NCBI GenBank assembly: GCA_016169945.1
Contig: JADLSH010000293.1
Location: forward strand, 186,001 to 250,000
DNA length: 64,000 nt
Source of the DNA: Trachythela sp. YZ-2020
Lineage: Eukaryota; Cnidaria; Anthozoa; Malacalcyonacea; Clavulariidae
Direction: 5' to 3'
Shown: positions 45,771-55,568 of the stretch, in pieces
Layout: each line of letters opens with the position of its first letter
Numbering within the stretch: position 1 is the first letter of the stretch
Notes under the pieces: generated by a model
The model's input: only the letters and a program-made list of their open reading frames with translations
Told to the model about the DNA's origin: nothing
Database searches by the model: none
Translations under genes and position numbers: made by a program

Positions 45771-45968
45771 TATTTTGCATGCATATTGATATTAATTTAC
45801 AAGAGGCGTATATTGTAGCTAAAACCTCTATAATTATACAGCTAAAAAATCGTAAAATCTGTACGAAGTATTCTAATTTCCAGCTTAGTAATCGTTTAAC
45901 TAGGTTTTGCTCAAATTGTTTCATGAATACAAATCTCTAAAGCGGCGGTGCGTTTTTTAGGCTTCTTC

Positions 45969-46180
45969 TTAAGGTGGCTCGCTATAGTAATCACAAAAAC
46001 CTTATTCAAGAATCGCGAAAACTAAACTTCATACTCTATGAACAAATCCGTGTGATGAATGACAAATGAATCCGTGTGATGATGACAAATACCTGATGAA
46101 TAAAACCTAAAAATATGGAGTTTAATCATTTCAAAGTGTTGAACACCTGAATTTTTGAAAACTGTATCGAGCCACCTTAA
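45969..46180. mobile_element. TTAA-flanked MITE (piggyBac-type)
   Basis: The element is bounded by TTAA on each side: TTAA-GGTGGCTCGCTATAG at 45969 and CTGTATCGAGCCACC-TTAA ending at 46180. The terminal inverted repeats GGTGGCTCG and CGAGCCACC are perfect over 9 bases and continue imperfectly. TTAA duplication is the hallmark of piggyBac insertion. It is about 210 bp with no transposase. The large minus-strand ORF across 46022-46525 reads through it and is probably chance. Confidence 0.78.
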
Positions 46181-46556
46181 GCATATATGCTTTATATATG
46201 TTCGAACCAATACCTCTCGGTCACGTCGCGTGATTAGGCAACGCGGGAGACTTGACTTGTAAATACCCCTAAAAACTATAGCATGTTTTTTCCACCCGCA
46301 CTGCAGGCGAATACGTTTTTTATATAGTTTTTGCATTTCTCGTATATCCATTTGACATTTGTCTTGCTTGTATTTCTCGTATTTCTTGTACTTCTTGTTT
46401 TTGTCGTGCATCATTATATAATAAAGTTGTGTTGAACTAAACATTTTGGTCTTTCGAAACCGGATTACGATATGGATTAGCTTCGAAAAGCGTTGTATTC
46501 TTGAAGGTAAACAAGATTTTGACATGGCATAAACTGGATCTACGTATTAAAAAATT

Positions 46557-47100
46557 ATGTCTGAACTAAGTAATTTTAGAATACAGAATATTAAATCTGA
46601 ACTCAAACGTCGAGGATTATCTATTAAAGGAAAGAGAGACAATTTGGAATGAAAAATTGCCGCAGTCTTAGCGAAAGAACCCACTGATGAGGAAGAAATT
46701 TCAGATATCGAAGAAAACCCAGCAACCGGAAGTGAAAAGTTGGTATGTACTAATAACCATGCTTTAGACCTAATAAGGAGAAAGGAAAAATTACTTAAAC
46801 TTCACATTAAAACTGTTTCTGGATCGATGAAGCAGTTAAATGAGAGTTCAGACAGAGATACGATTATGCAGTGTGTTGACATTCGAGTTGAACTTATTGC
46901 TTCTGTTTCTGAACGTGAAGTTGAGAATGAGGCTGAAGCATGGATAAGTTGTTGAAATAATGTGGATGATGGTATAGACCTTGCTCAGGCAATAGGAAAT
47001 AGAATACAAGGTTAGGAAGCTCAACGAAAATAGAGTAGAACAAATTTGTTGCAGTAGACAAAGTGGGGTTACCCCCAGAAATCATGCAGTGTTTGATTGA
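46557..47100 (+). pseudogene. SAP-domain, coiled-coil gag-like remnant
   Basis: An ATG at 46557 opens MSELSNFRIQNIKSELKRRG then LSIKGKRDNLE, a SAP-like DNA-binding motif, then a TGA and KIAAVLAKEPTDEEEISDIE. From 46740 the frame continues DLIRRKEKLLKLHIKTVSGS, a helical charged region to 46955, followed by decayed frames to about 47100. SAP or SAP-like N termini before coiled coils occur in the gag-like proteins of some metazoan retroelements. One stop and later frame loss make it a pseudogene. Association with the BEL/Pao pol 3.3 kb upstream is possible but unproven. Confidence 0.5.
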
Positions 47101-47104
47101 GTAA

Positions 47105-48580
47105 ACTTGGAAGCACTGCTCTCACATGATACTGAGACAAATTGTAAGTCACAACTTCATAAAGAGCGAATGAAACTCCGGTGATGGATTCGAAATGCAT
47201 ACAATATGCACTAACCATGCATTGCATAGCAGTGGCGAAGCTAGCCATGCCACTGGTGATACTATGCTAATATAATGAACGAATGTGCACTAAGCATTCA
47301 AAACGGACACTTTTCAGGAAATTCTTAGTATATATTTGAGAATGAGTGCAAACTTAGCTTCGTTGCCGTGAACAGCGCTATTCTTACCAAGTGCACCTAA
47401 TAGAAGAACAGCTCCTTCAAACGTTCTTGTATATTATGACTCTATAAGCATATATACATGAATATTCCGGATCCCACATTTTTCATTTCGTCGAAATTCA
47501 AATCAAACGTGGCATGGAATCTAAACTACCTGTATAGCAGTTTAAACATTTAGGTTATACATGCAGACACCAGTTTTAAACACTGTTTGCTTAAACAGTC
47601 GCATTTGTAGTCAAGTATTCTTCTATATGAGTTATTTTTTCACGACGAGATTTTCCACAGTAAAAGGAAGTACAATATATGATCTTGCCAAATGCAAGGA
47701 ATACTCAAATCCTTGCTTAGAATCCTTAATATCATGAGGCTTGTACGGAGTTGAATATTATTAATGTGAAAACATTACAAAATATATAATACCATTAACA
47801 TTTTATCTACTGGCTCAATTTCATTAAAGAAAAAAATTGAAATATTAACACGAGAATTTGCTTACATACAAACAATGTTATATACCCTACCTTAATTTGA
47901 CTGTTGTGTTCCTTTTGAAGATAGTGTTATTTCTTCAGTATAGATAATACTATGTTACACATATATATAGGCCAGCTGCAGTCAAGTCTCAACTACCGTG
48001 AGTGAAGCTTATGCCGCTATTTGTATACTGAAATTTAAATTTGTACCCCTACTCAATAGGGAAAGTGTGGATGAATTTCAATGGATATTTTTGACATTGG
48101 TATGACAACACACTTAAACTACTCAACGATCATGAAATTTTGAAAAGTTTTTACTGCGTACAGCCGAGTACAAATGCATAGTTTTTTGTGATTCTAGCAA
48201 CACAAGATATGCCTTCATCATTTTAATCTTGATTTACTTTTCTAATAAAAACCGAACAATGTTGAAAGATGGCTCTCAAACAGATAAAAATATAACTCTT
48301 CCAAAAATTTCACCTGCCACAATTTTTCTTTATTTACATGTCAAAAATTTTCGAATCAAATTTTGTGTCCTTTTAACTATAACGACACAGCTTTATAACT
48401 GCAAAAGGAAGATAGTATTATTTGATCAAAATTGGGCGAATGGATCCAAACTAAATATTGGATGAAATTTCTGGGCTTTTTCCAAACAAAGTCGAGCATC
48501 GTTTCTATATAGAGGCTATATAGGCTAAGCATCTTGTATAGATAGAATATTCGAAAGATAATTTTCATACATTTTTGTAT
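47105..48580. other. unassigned DNA
   Basis: About 1.5 kb without a recognisable gene, RNA or repeat. Confidence 0.4.
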
Positions 48581-48583
48581 CGA

Positions 48584-48672
48584 GTGTGTAACCACTGAAA
48601 GTGTAATAACTGAAAGTGTAACCACTGAAAGTGTAACCACTGAAAGTGTAACCACTGAAAGTGTAACCATTA
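48584..48672. repeat. 15-bp minisatellite
   Basis: Five to six copies of GTGTAACCACTGAAA run head to tail with one variant unit (GTGTAATAACTGAAA). Because 15 is divisible by three, it gives a five-residue periodic minus-strand frame (VVTLS), which is not evidence of a gene. Confidence 0.95.
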
Positions 48673-48674
48673 GC

Positions 48675-49425
48675 CGATGAACGACAGATATCTCCAAATG
48701 ACGTAATGTTACTCTCTGATCTTTACGTATAACTGGACTGATATTTTATTTTTCAAGATGGCGGACTACTCATGAGCGAAAATGATAAACATAACCAATT
48801 TTTTACAATTACATTTTGTACAGACGTGACGAATGTTTAGAGAGCATTTTGGTAAGTAATGGAAATATTTTCATTACTTTTGTCTGAGTGGAAATCATTC
48901 GCCAATTTCCTAAAATGTTATTGACAGATTGACTTGACTTGTCCTGCTATATATCAGTCTCTGGATCCAAGAAGCAACGCAAGCTAGGCCGTTTTGATAC
49001 TTTACGAATATCCTGCATCATTCAAACTCTGTAACAGATTAAGTTTACTAGTTATAAATGTTTTGAAATTATTTCATTTGTACTTTTAACCCCATTTGTG
49101 TTAAATCGACAATAGTATATTTCCTGCACGCAAACCATGGTGGTCATTGTTTGATCCATGGACAACTAGGCATTTCTTTGTTTTGTTCTGTTTTGTTTTA
49201 ACAAATTTATTTGGATAAATAATGTTTACAAATGTGATTAATTTTTCTAGATTAAATTACAAAACAAGTCAAATAGGATAATTTTAAATCTAAGATCCAA
49301 AAAGACAAGGTACCAAGGGACTCTAGGAGACGGACCCATGCAAGGCACTGTAATGAAAAGTACTTGAATGTTAAGTATATTAGTACATGCAGTATATTAG
49401 GTCTAAAAAATGTACATGTATATAA
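48675..49425. other. unassigned DNA
   Basis: No recognised gene. A TTTTCAAGATGGCGGACTAC stretch near 48750 resembles a YY1-type initiator/start context, but the frame stops after four codons. Confidence 0.4.
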
Positions 49426-49465
49426 ATTTTCGTTCGAGTATTCCATCTACTAACACCTTCTACTA

Positions 49466-49794
49466 TTAATCCAATCGAACGAGATGCCGAGAAAAATCTT
49501 CATGTCCGGTACAGTATGTAGTCTGCCAATATCTCTTTACTTCCTTCCTTTCTTTCTTCATTCATCTGTAACATTTGATAGTCAGGAGCTGTTGCGAAAA
49601 ATGCAACTTAGGTCTTCTGGCAGGAATTGAACCTGCGGCTCTGCGATTCCGGTGCATCGTCCTAACCAACTGACCTGCAGAGTCCAGTTGCTGAGCATTA
49701 ACCGCAAGTTCGGTATATAAATGCGAGTTATGCCAGTATATAGTGTATGGGTAAATATCATGATTTTTCTCGGCATGTCGTTCGATTGGATTAA
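49466..49794. mobile_element. TTAA-flanked MITE inside the left foldback arm
   Basis: TTAA at 49466-49469 and 49791-49794 brackets inverted termini TCCAATCGAACGAGATGCCG (left) and the reverse complement with one mismatch at right (CGGCATGTCGTTCGATTGGA), continuing through GAGAAAAATC. The other arm of the host foldback retains the empty site (a single TTAA at about 51935 next to CTAGATT), which directly shows insertion with TTAA duplication, as for piggyBac-type elements. It contains a SINE-like sequence. Confidence 0.85.
49582..49735 (-). mobile_element. tRNA-derived SINE fragment
   Basis: The minus-strand sequence resembles the 57.7-58.4 kb SINE family: TTAATGCTCAGCAACTGG, then a decayed A-box region (GTCAGTTGGTTAGGAC), a tRNA-like anticodon arm, the B box (GGTTCAATTCC) and the tail AGAAGACCTAAGTTGCATTT then TTCGCAACAG. 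It lies inside the TTAA MITE. Confidence 0.7.
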
Positions 49795-50039
49795 AAGTAG
49801 CCTGCGTGGCAGGCGTTCTATTGTTGGGGAGGGAGGGGAAAAAGCGAAGGGAGAGGCGAAATGAACGCCTACCCAAATCCTATTCATAAACGAGACAAGG
49901 CTAAAACAAATACGACTGGAAATTATAGTAACACCTCCTCAAATAACCAATGAAAAAACGCTGGGGAAATTAGTGATGATGGAGCGCTAACGCTCCGGAA
50001 ATTGATGTGCCCGAACATCGCTGTAGGTGTTCGCTTGCA

Positions 50040-50484
50040 AACAGAAATTGTGGTGAATTCTGAGATACTTCGCCTAGTTTCGTATCAGTAACTAAGTGAA
50101 CATGCAGTCATCCAAGAGACTGTACTTCAGCAATCCGGTCTTTCATAATGCTCTCCAAAGGACATACCACAATACTACACTATTGAGTACCGCCATCTAA
50201 AATCTCTAGCTTCGATTTGGCTATTGTAAACACTTGAATTTCCCAAAGCCCGTTGGCAGAATAGCAAACACGTCTAGACCAAAAAGCAGCTCGGTAACGG
50301 ATTTTTGCTGTTCCGGCTTAAGAATAATTTCATAACCTAAACGCTCAGATAATCCAGACACGGTCTGTTCCAATACTGTCTCCATTTTGCGAGGGAATTG
50401 ACGAAATACAATCCCACCATGTGGTAAGATGCAGTTGTTTTTAACACTTTTCAAGCGTATTACCGATTTATTGACAGATCTCAC
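50040..50484 (-). pseudogene. RecQ-like DNA helicase N-terminal fragment
   Basis: The minus-strand frame 50484-50221 contains a typical RecQ helicase entry: LSERLGYEIILKPEQQKSVT, then LLFGLDVFAILPTGFGKFK. KPEQ is the family's Q-motif-like region and PTGFGK is Walker A (usually PTGFGKS; here Ser is replaced by Phe). After a non-coding interval, LMKDRIAEVQSLG (motif Ia-like SLMKDQVxxLxSLG) and VSQNSPQFLFAS are readable near 50145-50050, with stops between. Helicase motifs II-VI are absent, so no unwinding activity is expected. It is enclosed by the foldback arms, suggesting capture of a host gene segment, probably including intron remnants. Confidence 0.8.
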
Positions 50485-50614
50485 TGAGTGTTGACGCGAA
50501 AGCGCATATTAGCCAATGGGAATTTAACCGAAGATTTTGGGGACAAAAGTCTCGTTTATGAATAGGATTTGGGCAGACGTTAATTTCGCCTCTCCCTTCG
50601 CTTTTTACTCCCCC

Positions 50615-51893
50615 CCTAACTTCTCATAGGAATGCATATTTACTATTGAAATCATATCTTTTTAACCGAAATAAAAAATGTAGAGTGAATGCATTTTTTT
50701 CTTCTGAGCGCAAGATTAAATGTGGTGTTCCTGAAGGCTCAATATTGGGGCCTTTGTTCTTTCTACTATACATAAATGATTTACCACAATGCTTAAATGA
50801 AACTAAGTCCCGATTATTTGCTGATGACACAAATTTAACAGCCACGCGTGATACTATAGTATAGATGATGTTGAAGTTGCTATGAACACAGACTTAGAGA
50901 ACCTCAGAAAATGGTTAATAGCAAACAAGCTTAGTCTTAATGTTGCAAAAACTGAATTCATGCTAATTGGATCAAAACCAATGATAAATAGTGTCTCGAA
51001 TCATCAGATTAAAGTTAATATAGACAAAACACCAATTAAACAAGTTTTTGAATGCAAGACATTAGGAGTAACTGTTGATCAACATCTCTCCTGGAAAAAA
51101 AATACTGAAAATGTATGTAAGAAAATAAATTCAGGACTCGGTGCCCTTCGTCGTTTGAGGGAATTTGTTGACAGAGACTCGCTCCTCTCTGTTCACAATG
51201 CAATAGTGCAACCATACTTCAATTATTGTTGTGAAGTATGGAATGTGTTTGGTGAAACCCAGTCAACAAGACTACAAAAACTGCATAATAGAGCAGCTCG
51301 CATAATTACATATTCGAGCAATGAAGTTCATCATGATATCGTGTTAAACGAATTAGGATGGCAACCACTTAAAACGCAACGAATAAAAGCAAAGGCTAAG
51401 GTTATGTTTAAAATTTTAAATAACATGGGACCAAAAAGTTTCACAAACCTTTTTACTAACAAAAGCGAAACGACAAGTTGCAATCTTCGGAACTTTTCAT
51501 CGGCCGTTTGTTTGCCACAACCTCGTACAAACAACATGAAAAAGAGTTTCATGTTTGATGGGGCATTCATATGGAACTCTTTACCAAAGGAAATAAGAGA
51601 AAGCAAATCACTGCAAATCTTTGAACACAAAATCGCTACTCACAACTGCTAATAACCAGTTGTAAATAATTTGTAAAATACCGTAAATTTATTCTTATTG
51701 GATTATTGGTATATTAATACCTCATTGATACTTTATACTTTTTTAGACGGCTTGAACGATTATTTCTACTTGTACTAGTTTCTATTTAATACTTCTCTTT
51801 ATTGATGTACACGCCTTTCATGGAAACCAGCTTTTGTTGATGTTATCTCACCTAGCGCGCGCTCTCAAAAAAAAAGAGCGCGCTCTAAAGAAA
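50615..51893 (+). mobile_element. CR1/Jockey-like non-LTR element (family A), 5'-truncated
   Basis: This insertion carries the second half of an RT: CGVPEGSILGPLFFLLYIND, RLFADDTNLTA with the FADD motif at about 50815-50830, then frame loss and 50882-51652: LRKWLIANKLSLNVAKTEFM, FECKTLGVTVDQHLSWKKNT, VQPYFNYCCEVWNVFG, LQKLHNRAARIITYSS, FMFDGAFIWNSLPKEIRESK. The 771-base second frame is uninterrupted. A 3' UTR of about 240 bases ends with a GC-rich hairpin and AAAG. Flanking ACTCCCCCC/ACTCCCTCCCCC looks like the target-site duplication. A sister copy lies at 53476-54580. Confidence 0.9.
51857..51883 (+). other. GC-rich 9-bp stem-loop at the 3' end of the non-LTR element
   Basis: GCGCGCTCT (51857-51865) pairs perfectly with AGAGCGCGC (51875-51883) across a CAAAAAAAA loop. 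It stands out in AT-rich surroundings. It lies just before the element's 3' terminus, where non-LTR RTs recognise their RNA, but the sister copy lacks it, so a role is uncertain. Confidence 0.8.
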
Positions 51894-51994
51894 ACTCCCT
51901 CCCCCACAATAGAACGCCTGCCACGCAGGCTAGATTAACAGTAGAAGGTGTTAGTAGACGGTATACTAGAACGGAAATCCTGGCTATGTCTAAA

Positions 51995-52047
51995 ATTTTT
52001 TATATATTTCCGCTCGAGAATTCCATCTTCTAACACCTTCTACATAC
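51995..52047. repeat. extra copy of the foldback end
   Basis: GTCTAAAA...CGCTCGAGAATTCCATCTTC then TAACACCTTCTAC repeats the left terminus at 49401-49463 in direct orientation, immediately outside the right arm. It could be the remnant of a second, adjacent element. Confidence 0.7.
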
Positions 52048-52239
52048 TAGACAACATATATATACAGACACACATAGACAATCACACGGAGAAGAGTTGA
52101 CAAATACATACGAAAAAAACAGATGGACAAGGAAACAGATATTAGTATGGCCAGACAGACAAACAGACAGACAAGCCACATGCTGACATATCTATGTCCT
52201 GTGGCAAGGACAGTTACGTACCAACGACTATGTGTTAAA

Positions 52240-53475
52240 GAAAGACGTTTGGAGTGAGTGAGTGAGTGAGTGAGTGAGTGAGTATATCTGGAATAAAACC
52301 AGTTCCTTTTGATTTAAAATCCCATTTCCACCTGATTAAGCGTCTGTAAAATAAACGTTTATACAACACAGATTCACTTGAGTTAATTATCCTTCCCAAA
52401 AAGAACAGTTTCCGTTTGTTGACTTCTGTTTGAATATCCCAAATTCCTAGTAATCCCCGTGCAGCAGAACCAGATGTACCTGGCAATAAACTTTGCATTA
52501 TACGGACCATCATATTCTGAGCTTTTTCCAAACGTTTGAATTCTTTGATACTTAGTCTCCACAGTTCGCAACCATATAACATGGATGGTAGTGCAATAGT
52601 TTTCCATAGTTTTATGGAGACAAGGGGATGGAGACCTAATTGCCTGCCACCTGCTTTAATAATTGTGCCACACGAGCGCCAAACCTTTGCAATCGAATTT
52701 TCAACAATATGTGGACAGCTGCTGGATTTTTCAATGCACCAAACTTTTCCTAAATTTTCCCATATAGTGTTTTCCTTTAGTTATTTAAGTCCCATACTCC
52801 ATTGCCTTTCATTCATATTCCGTACATGCTCGTTTTGTTTTTCTCCAAATGTTAAAATCACTGTCTTTTTTATACTAAATAACAACCGCCATTTTTTACT
52901 AAACTTATCAGCAACTTCCAGCATCAAATCAAGACCATATTTAAATCTGGATAACATTGTGAGGTCATCAGCAAACATAGGCGATCCTAGATTAACATTA
53001 GTAATTGTGACTCCAGCTTTACTGTTCTTTAGCTCTGTTATTAAATCGTTAATAAAAACCGAGAAAAGCCATGGGGATAAAACACCTCCTTGTCTAGTCC
53101 CTTGATATAAGGTGTACGTTCGAGAGTGGTGTCCGTCAATATGCACAAGTGGGAAATTAACCTCCATGTCTTGCCAGTTATACCAACGTTAAAATACAAC
53201 TTATGTAACATTCCGTTTATCCACATACTATCAAAAGCCTTAGCAATGTCAACATAACACGCGTAGATCCTATCACCATCTTCGAGACAATGGTTAATTA
53301 CCTCATCAATGATAAATGCACTTGTAAGAGCACTTTGCTCCTTTTGGTAGGCACCTTGAAGTTCATCAATAAAATTGATGTGTTTCTTACATATACGACG
53401 TAAGGTAATACTTTCAAGGATCTTGTTAAAGGTTATCAAAAGACTAATTCCTCGTGAGTTGTCAAATGTCATGTC
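52240..53475 (-). pseudogene. non-LTR retrotransposon RT (family B), minus strand
   Basis: Read on the minus strand from 53472: NSRGISLLITFNKILESITL, DELQGAYQKEQSALTSAFII, YACYVDIAKAFDSMWINGML, then a frame change to 53167-52781: YQGTRQGGVLSPWLFSVFIN and PMFADDLTMLSR with FADD near 52972. The C-terminal part (52582-52290) reads MLYGCELWRLSIKEFKRLEK and ARGLLGIWDIQTEVNKRKLF. It ends in an (ACTC)n tail. Motif spelling differs from the other families here (TRQGGVLSPxLFSVFIND), so it belongs to a different non-LTR clade. The 5' side is cut where the plus-strand family A copy begins. Confidence 0.87.
52254..52283. repeat. (GAGT)n microsatellite
   Basis: Seven GAGT units. On the minus strand they form the (ACTC)n end of the family B retroelement, a typical short-repeat tail; the apparent THSLTHSLT peptide is the repeat translated. 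Confidence 0.9.
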
Positions 53476-54590
53476 GTTTTTCTTTCAGTTACATATTAAT
53501 GATTTACCTCCATGTTTAAATAAAACAAAACCTCGGTTATTTGCTGACGACACAAATCTGACAGCTTCAGGAGATTCTATAACTGACCTTGAGGCTGCAG
53601 TAAATTCTGATTTAGAAAACCTCAGAAAATGGTTAATCGCCAATAAACTTAGTCTTAATGTAGCTAAGACTGAGTTTATGTTAATAGGTTCAAAACCAAT
53701 GATAAAAAATGTTTCTGATTCTCATCCGAATGTTTTCATTGCCAATAAACAAATTAAACAAGTTTACGAATGTAAAACTCTTGGAGTAATTGTTGACCAG
53801 TATATATCTTGGAAAAGTAATACTAATAATATTTGCAAAAAAATAACAGCATGATTCTCTGCTCTCCGTCGTGTCAAACCTTTTGTTGACAAAGATACAC
53901 TCATTTCCATATATAACGCTATTGTTCGCCCATACTTTGATTACTGTTGTGAAGTATGGGATGTGTTTGGTGCAACACAATCAAAAGGACTCCAAAAACT
54001 GCAAAATAGAGCTGCTAGGATTATAATGAACATGAGCAATGACGTAAATCATTCTACTGCTTTACATGCATTGGGTTGGGAGCCACTCGAAACAGAAAGG
54101 AAGAAAGCTAAAACAAAAATGATGTATAAACTATTAAATAATATGGGTCCCAAATCACTCACTAATCTTTTTTCATACAAAAATGAGAAAATCAACTACA
54201 ACCTTCGGGACATTTCAAGTGGTCTTAATTTACCAAAACCACGTACTAACAATATGAAAAATAGTTTTATGTATGACGGAGCACACCTTTGGAATTCCAT
54301 TCCCAAAGCAATTAGGGAGAGCATATCTCTTTCTTCCTTTCAAAATAAAATCGCTGCTCACATAAATGAGTACAAAGTAAATTGATTACCTGTAAATAGT
54401 CTATTATTATGTAAATAATTTAAATATTCCATCTTTTAAAACATAAGTATTTTTGTAAATAGATCTAGCACTTCTAAATTGTAACATTTTTTATTTTTTG
54501 CACACGCCCCTCGTGGAAATCAGCTTCGGTTGACGAGGTCAGCGTGTATAAATAAAGTTTTCTATCTATCTATCTATTTATATCGCATAT
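53476..54590 (+). mobile_element. CR1/Jockey-like non-LTR element (family A), second copy
   Basis: Sister of the 50.6-51.9 kb insertion, 5'-truncated within the RT: HINDLPPCLNKTKPRLFADD, TNLTASGDSITDLEA, LRKWLIANKLSLNVAKTEFM, YECKTLGVIVDQYISWKSNT, a stop at 53853, then VRPYFDYCCEVWDVFG, LQKLQNRAARIIMNMS, FMYDGAHLWNSIPKAIRESI to 54385. The 3' UTR ends with AATAAAGTTTTC and a (TATC)n tail at 54560-54585. It is joined head to head with the minus-strand family B element at about 53475. Confidence 0.9.
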
Positions 54591-54594
54591 CTAA

Positions 54595-54975
54595 TATTAT
54601 CCTGGGCATGAGCAATTTACAATTTAGTATCTATTATGTTAAGTCAGCCATTACTAAGGGAACAACTGACAACATTTTTAGCGTATAATGGTAGAAACCT
54701 ATTGCTTGAGATACTTCATATGTTAAAATGTGGTAATCTGATATTTTTAGAGTTCAAAGACGTTAGATTTAAATATAAAATAGGCTAGATTTTAAGAATA
54801 TGTTAGCAGTATCACTACTAAGTACGCAACGATCCCTAGTCGTGATCTCTAGTGATGTTAGACGATGTGGAATAGTCTGCATCTATCTTGTCGTTTGTGT
54901 GCTCTATACCGAAACCAGTATTTCATGATCGCAGAGGTATATCGGCATTCGATTACATCGGTCACCTTGATGTGT
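54595..54975. other. unassigned DNA
   Basis: No recognisable gene or repeat between the family A tail and the Gypsy fragment. Confidence 0.4.
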
Positions 54976-54984
54976 TTACGACCG

Positions 54985-55155
54985 TTACGACTTGTTACCA
55001 GGCTTTAATTTCACGACTCTCGACGGATAATCTTTCCACTTCATTGTCCACTTTTGGATGTTAGGGCGATGTCCACAACTGGCAAACACTCAACAACTTT
55101 CATGAGCTCGGACTCAAAATTTCTCCCTTGATCGGTAAACTTCACTGGGCAGCAT
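54985..55155 (-). pseudogene. Gypsy-type integrase fragment
   Basis: Minus-strand translation gives CCPVKFTDQGRNFESELMK followed, after a frame change, by HPKVDNEVERLSVES. TDQGRNFES is the hallmark of the second catalytic Asp block of Ty3/Gypsy integrases, and HPxxxGxVER (with the catalytic Glu) follows at the normal distance. Only this part of the core domain is present, and the conserved Gly before VER is not retained. Confidence 0.8.
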
Positions 55156-55201
55156 GTCGAGTCACTTGACATGAGCATATCCATGTGAATAGTCGAACAC
55201 A

Positions 55202-55478
55202 TATTAGAAGACGGATTTCTGTCTAAGCTGGGAAACTCTGATGGGAAAGTTAGACAAGTTTCCAGACTTAGACGAGACACATGTGACAAGTGACTTGTCT
55301 TAAATTTATACCAGATGAATAAATCAACAGTGAAGACGGGTTTCAGCTGGTAACACAAAAGAGACTGGGATTGAGGGTTTCGGAATTTTCAGATTTATTT
55401 GTCCGATGGTTATTCATATCCGACGGAAATCCTTCAGACAAGTTTCCAGTATTAGATGGAAATCTGTCTTCTAATATG
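55202..55478. mobile_element. 277-bp inverted-repeat element
   Basis: TATTAGAAGACGGATTTCTG (55202) is reversed at the right end (AGATGGAAATCTGTCTTCTAATA, ending near 55476). Inner blocks CTGGGAAACT and AGTTTCCAG and repeated GACAAGTTTCCAG strengthen the symmetry. It encodes nothing recognised. Confidence 0.65.
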
Positions 55479-55568
55479 AATTCAGCTAATGACTACTTGG
55501 GTGAACTAGACTACGTCACATGTCTGGGTAATAGACTGGTGTATAAAAAAAGGTAAATCCAGTTTCGT

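Larger units (their letters stand above)
49427..51978. mobile_element. foldback element carrying a RecQ helicase fragment
   Basis: Inverted arms match piecewise. The left arm is 49427-49469 plus 49795-49896; the right arm is 50549-50615 plus about 51893-51978. Left-arm blocks TCTACTAACACCTTCTACT, AGCCTGCGTGGCAGGCGTTC, AAAAGCGAAGGGAGAGGCGA and AATCCTATTCATAAACGAGAC all recur reversed in the right arm. Each arm was later split: the left by a TTAA MITE (49466-49794), the right by a non-LTR element (about 50615-51893). With insertions removed the element would have arms of roughly 145-150 bases and a 652-bp core (49897-50548) holding a helicase fragment on the minus strand. A further copy of the end sequence lies at 51995-52047. 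Confidence 0.8.

Noticed and set aside
46022..46525. 167-codon minus-strand ORF
   Set aside because: It reads through a TTAA-flanked MITE and consists of Lys/Tyr/Ile-rich low-complexity peptide; no domain or splice evidence.
48750..48775. Gene start with AAGATGGCGGAC context
   Set aside because: The frame stops after four codons and no donor site follows.
52254..52583. Real C-terminal THSLTHSLT peptide of the family B retroelement
   Set aside because: This peptide is the (ACTC)n tail read through; the conserved protein ends before it.
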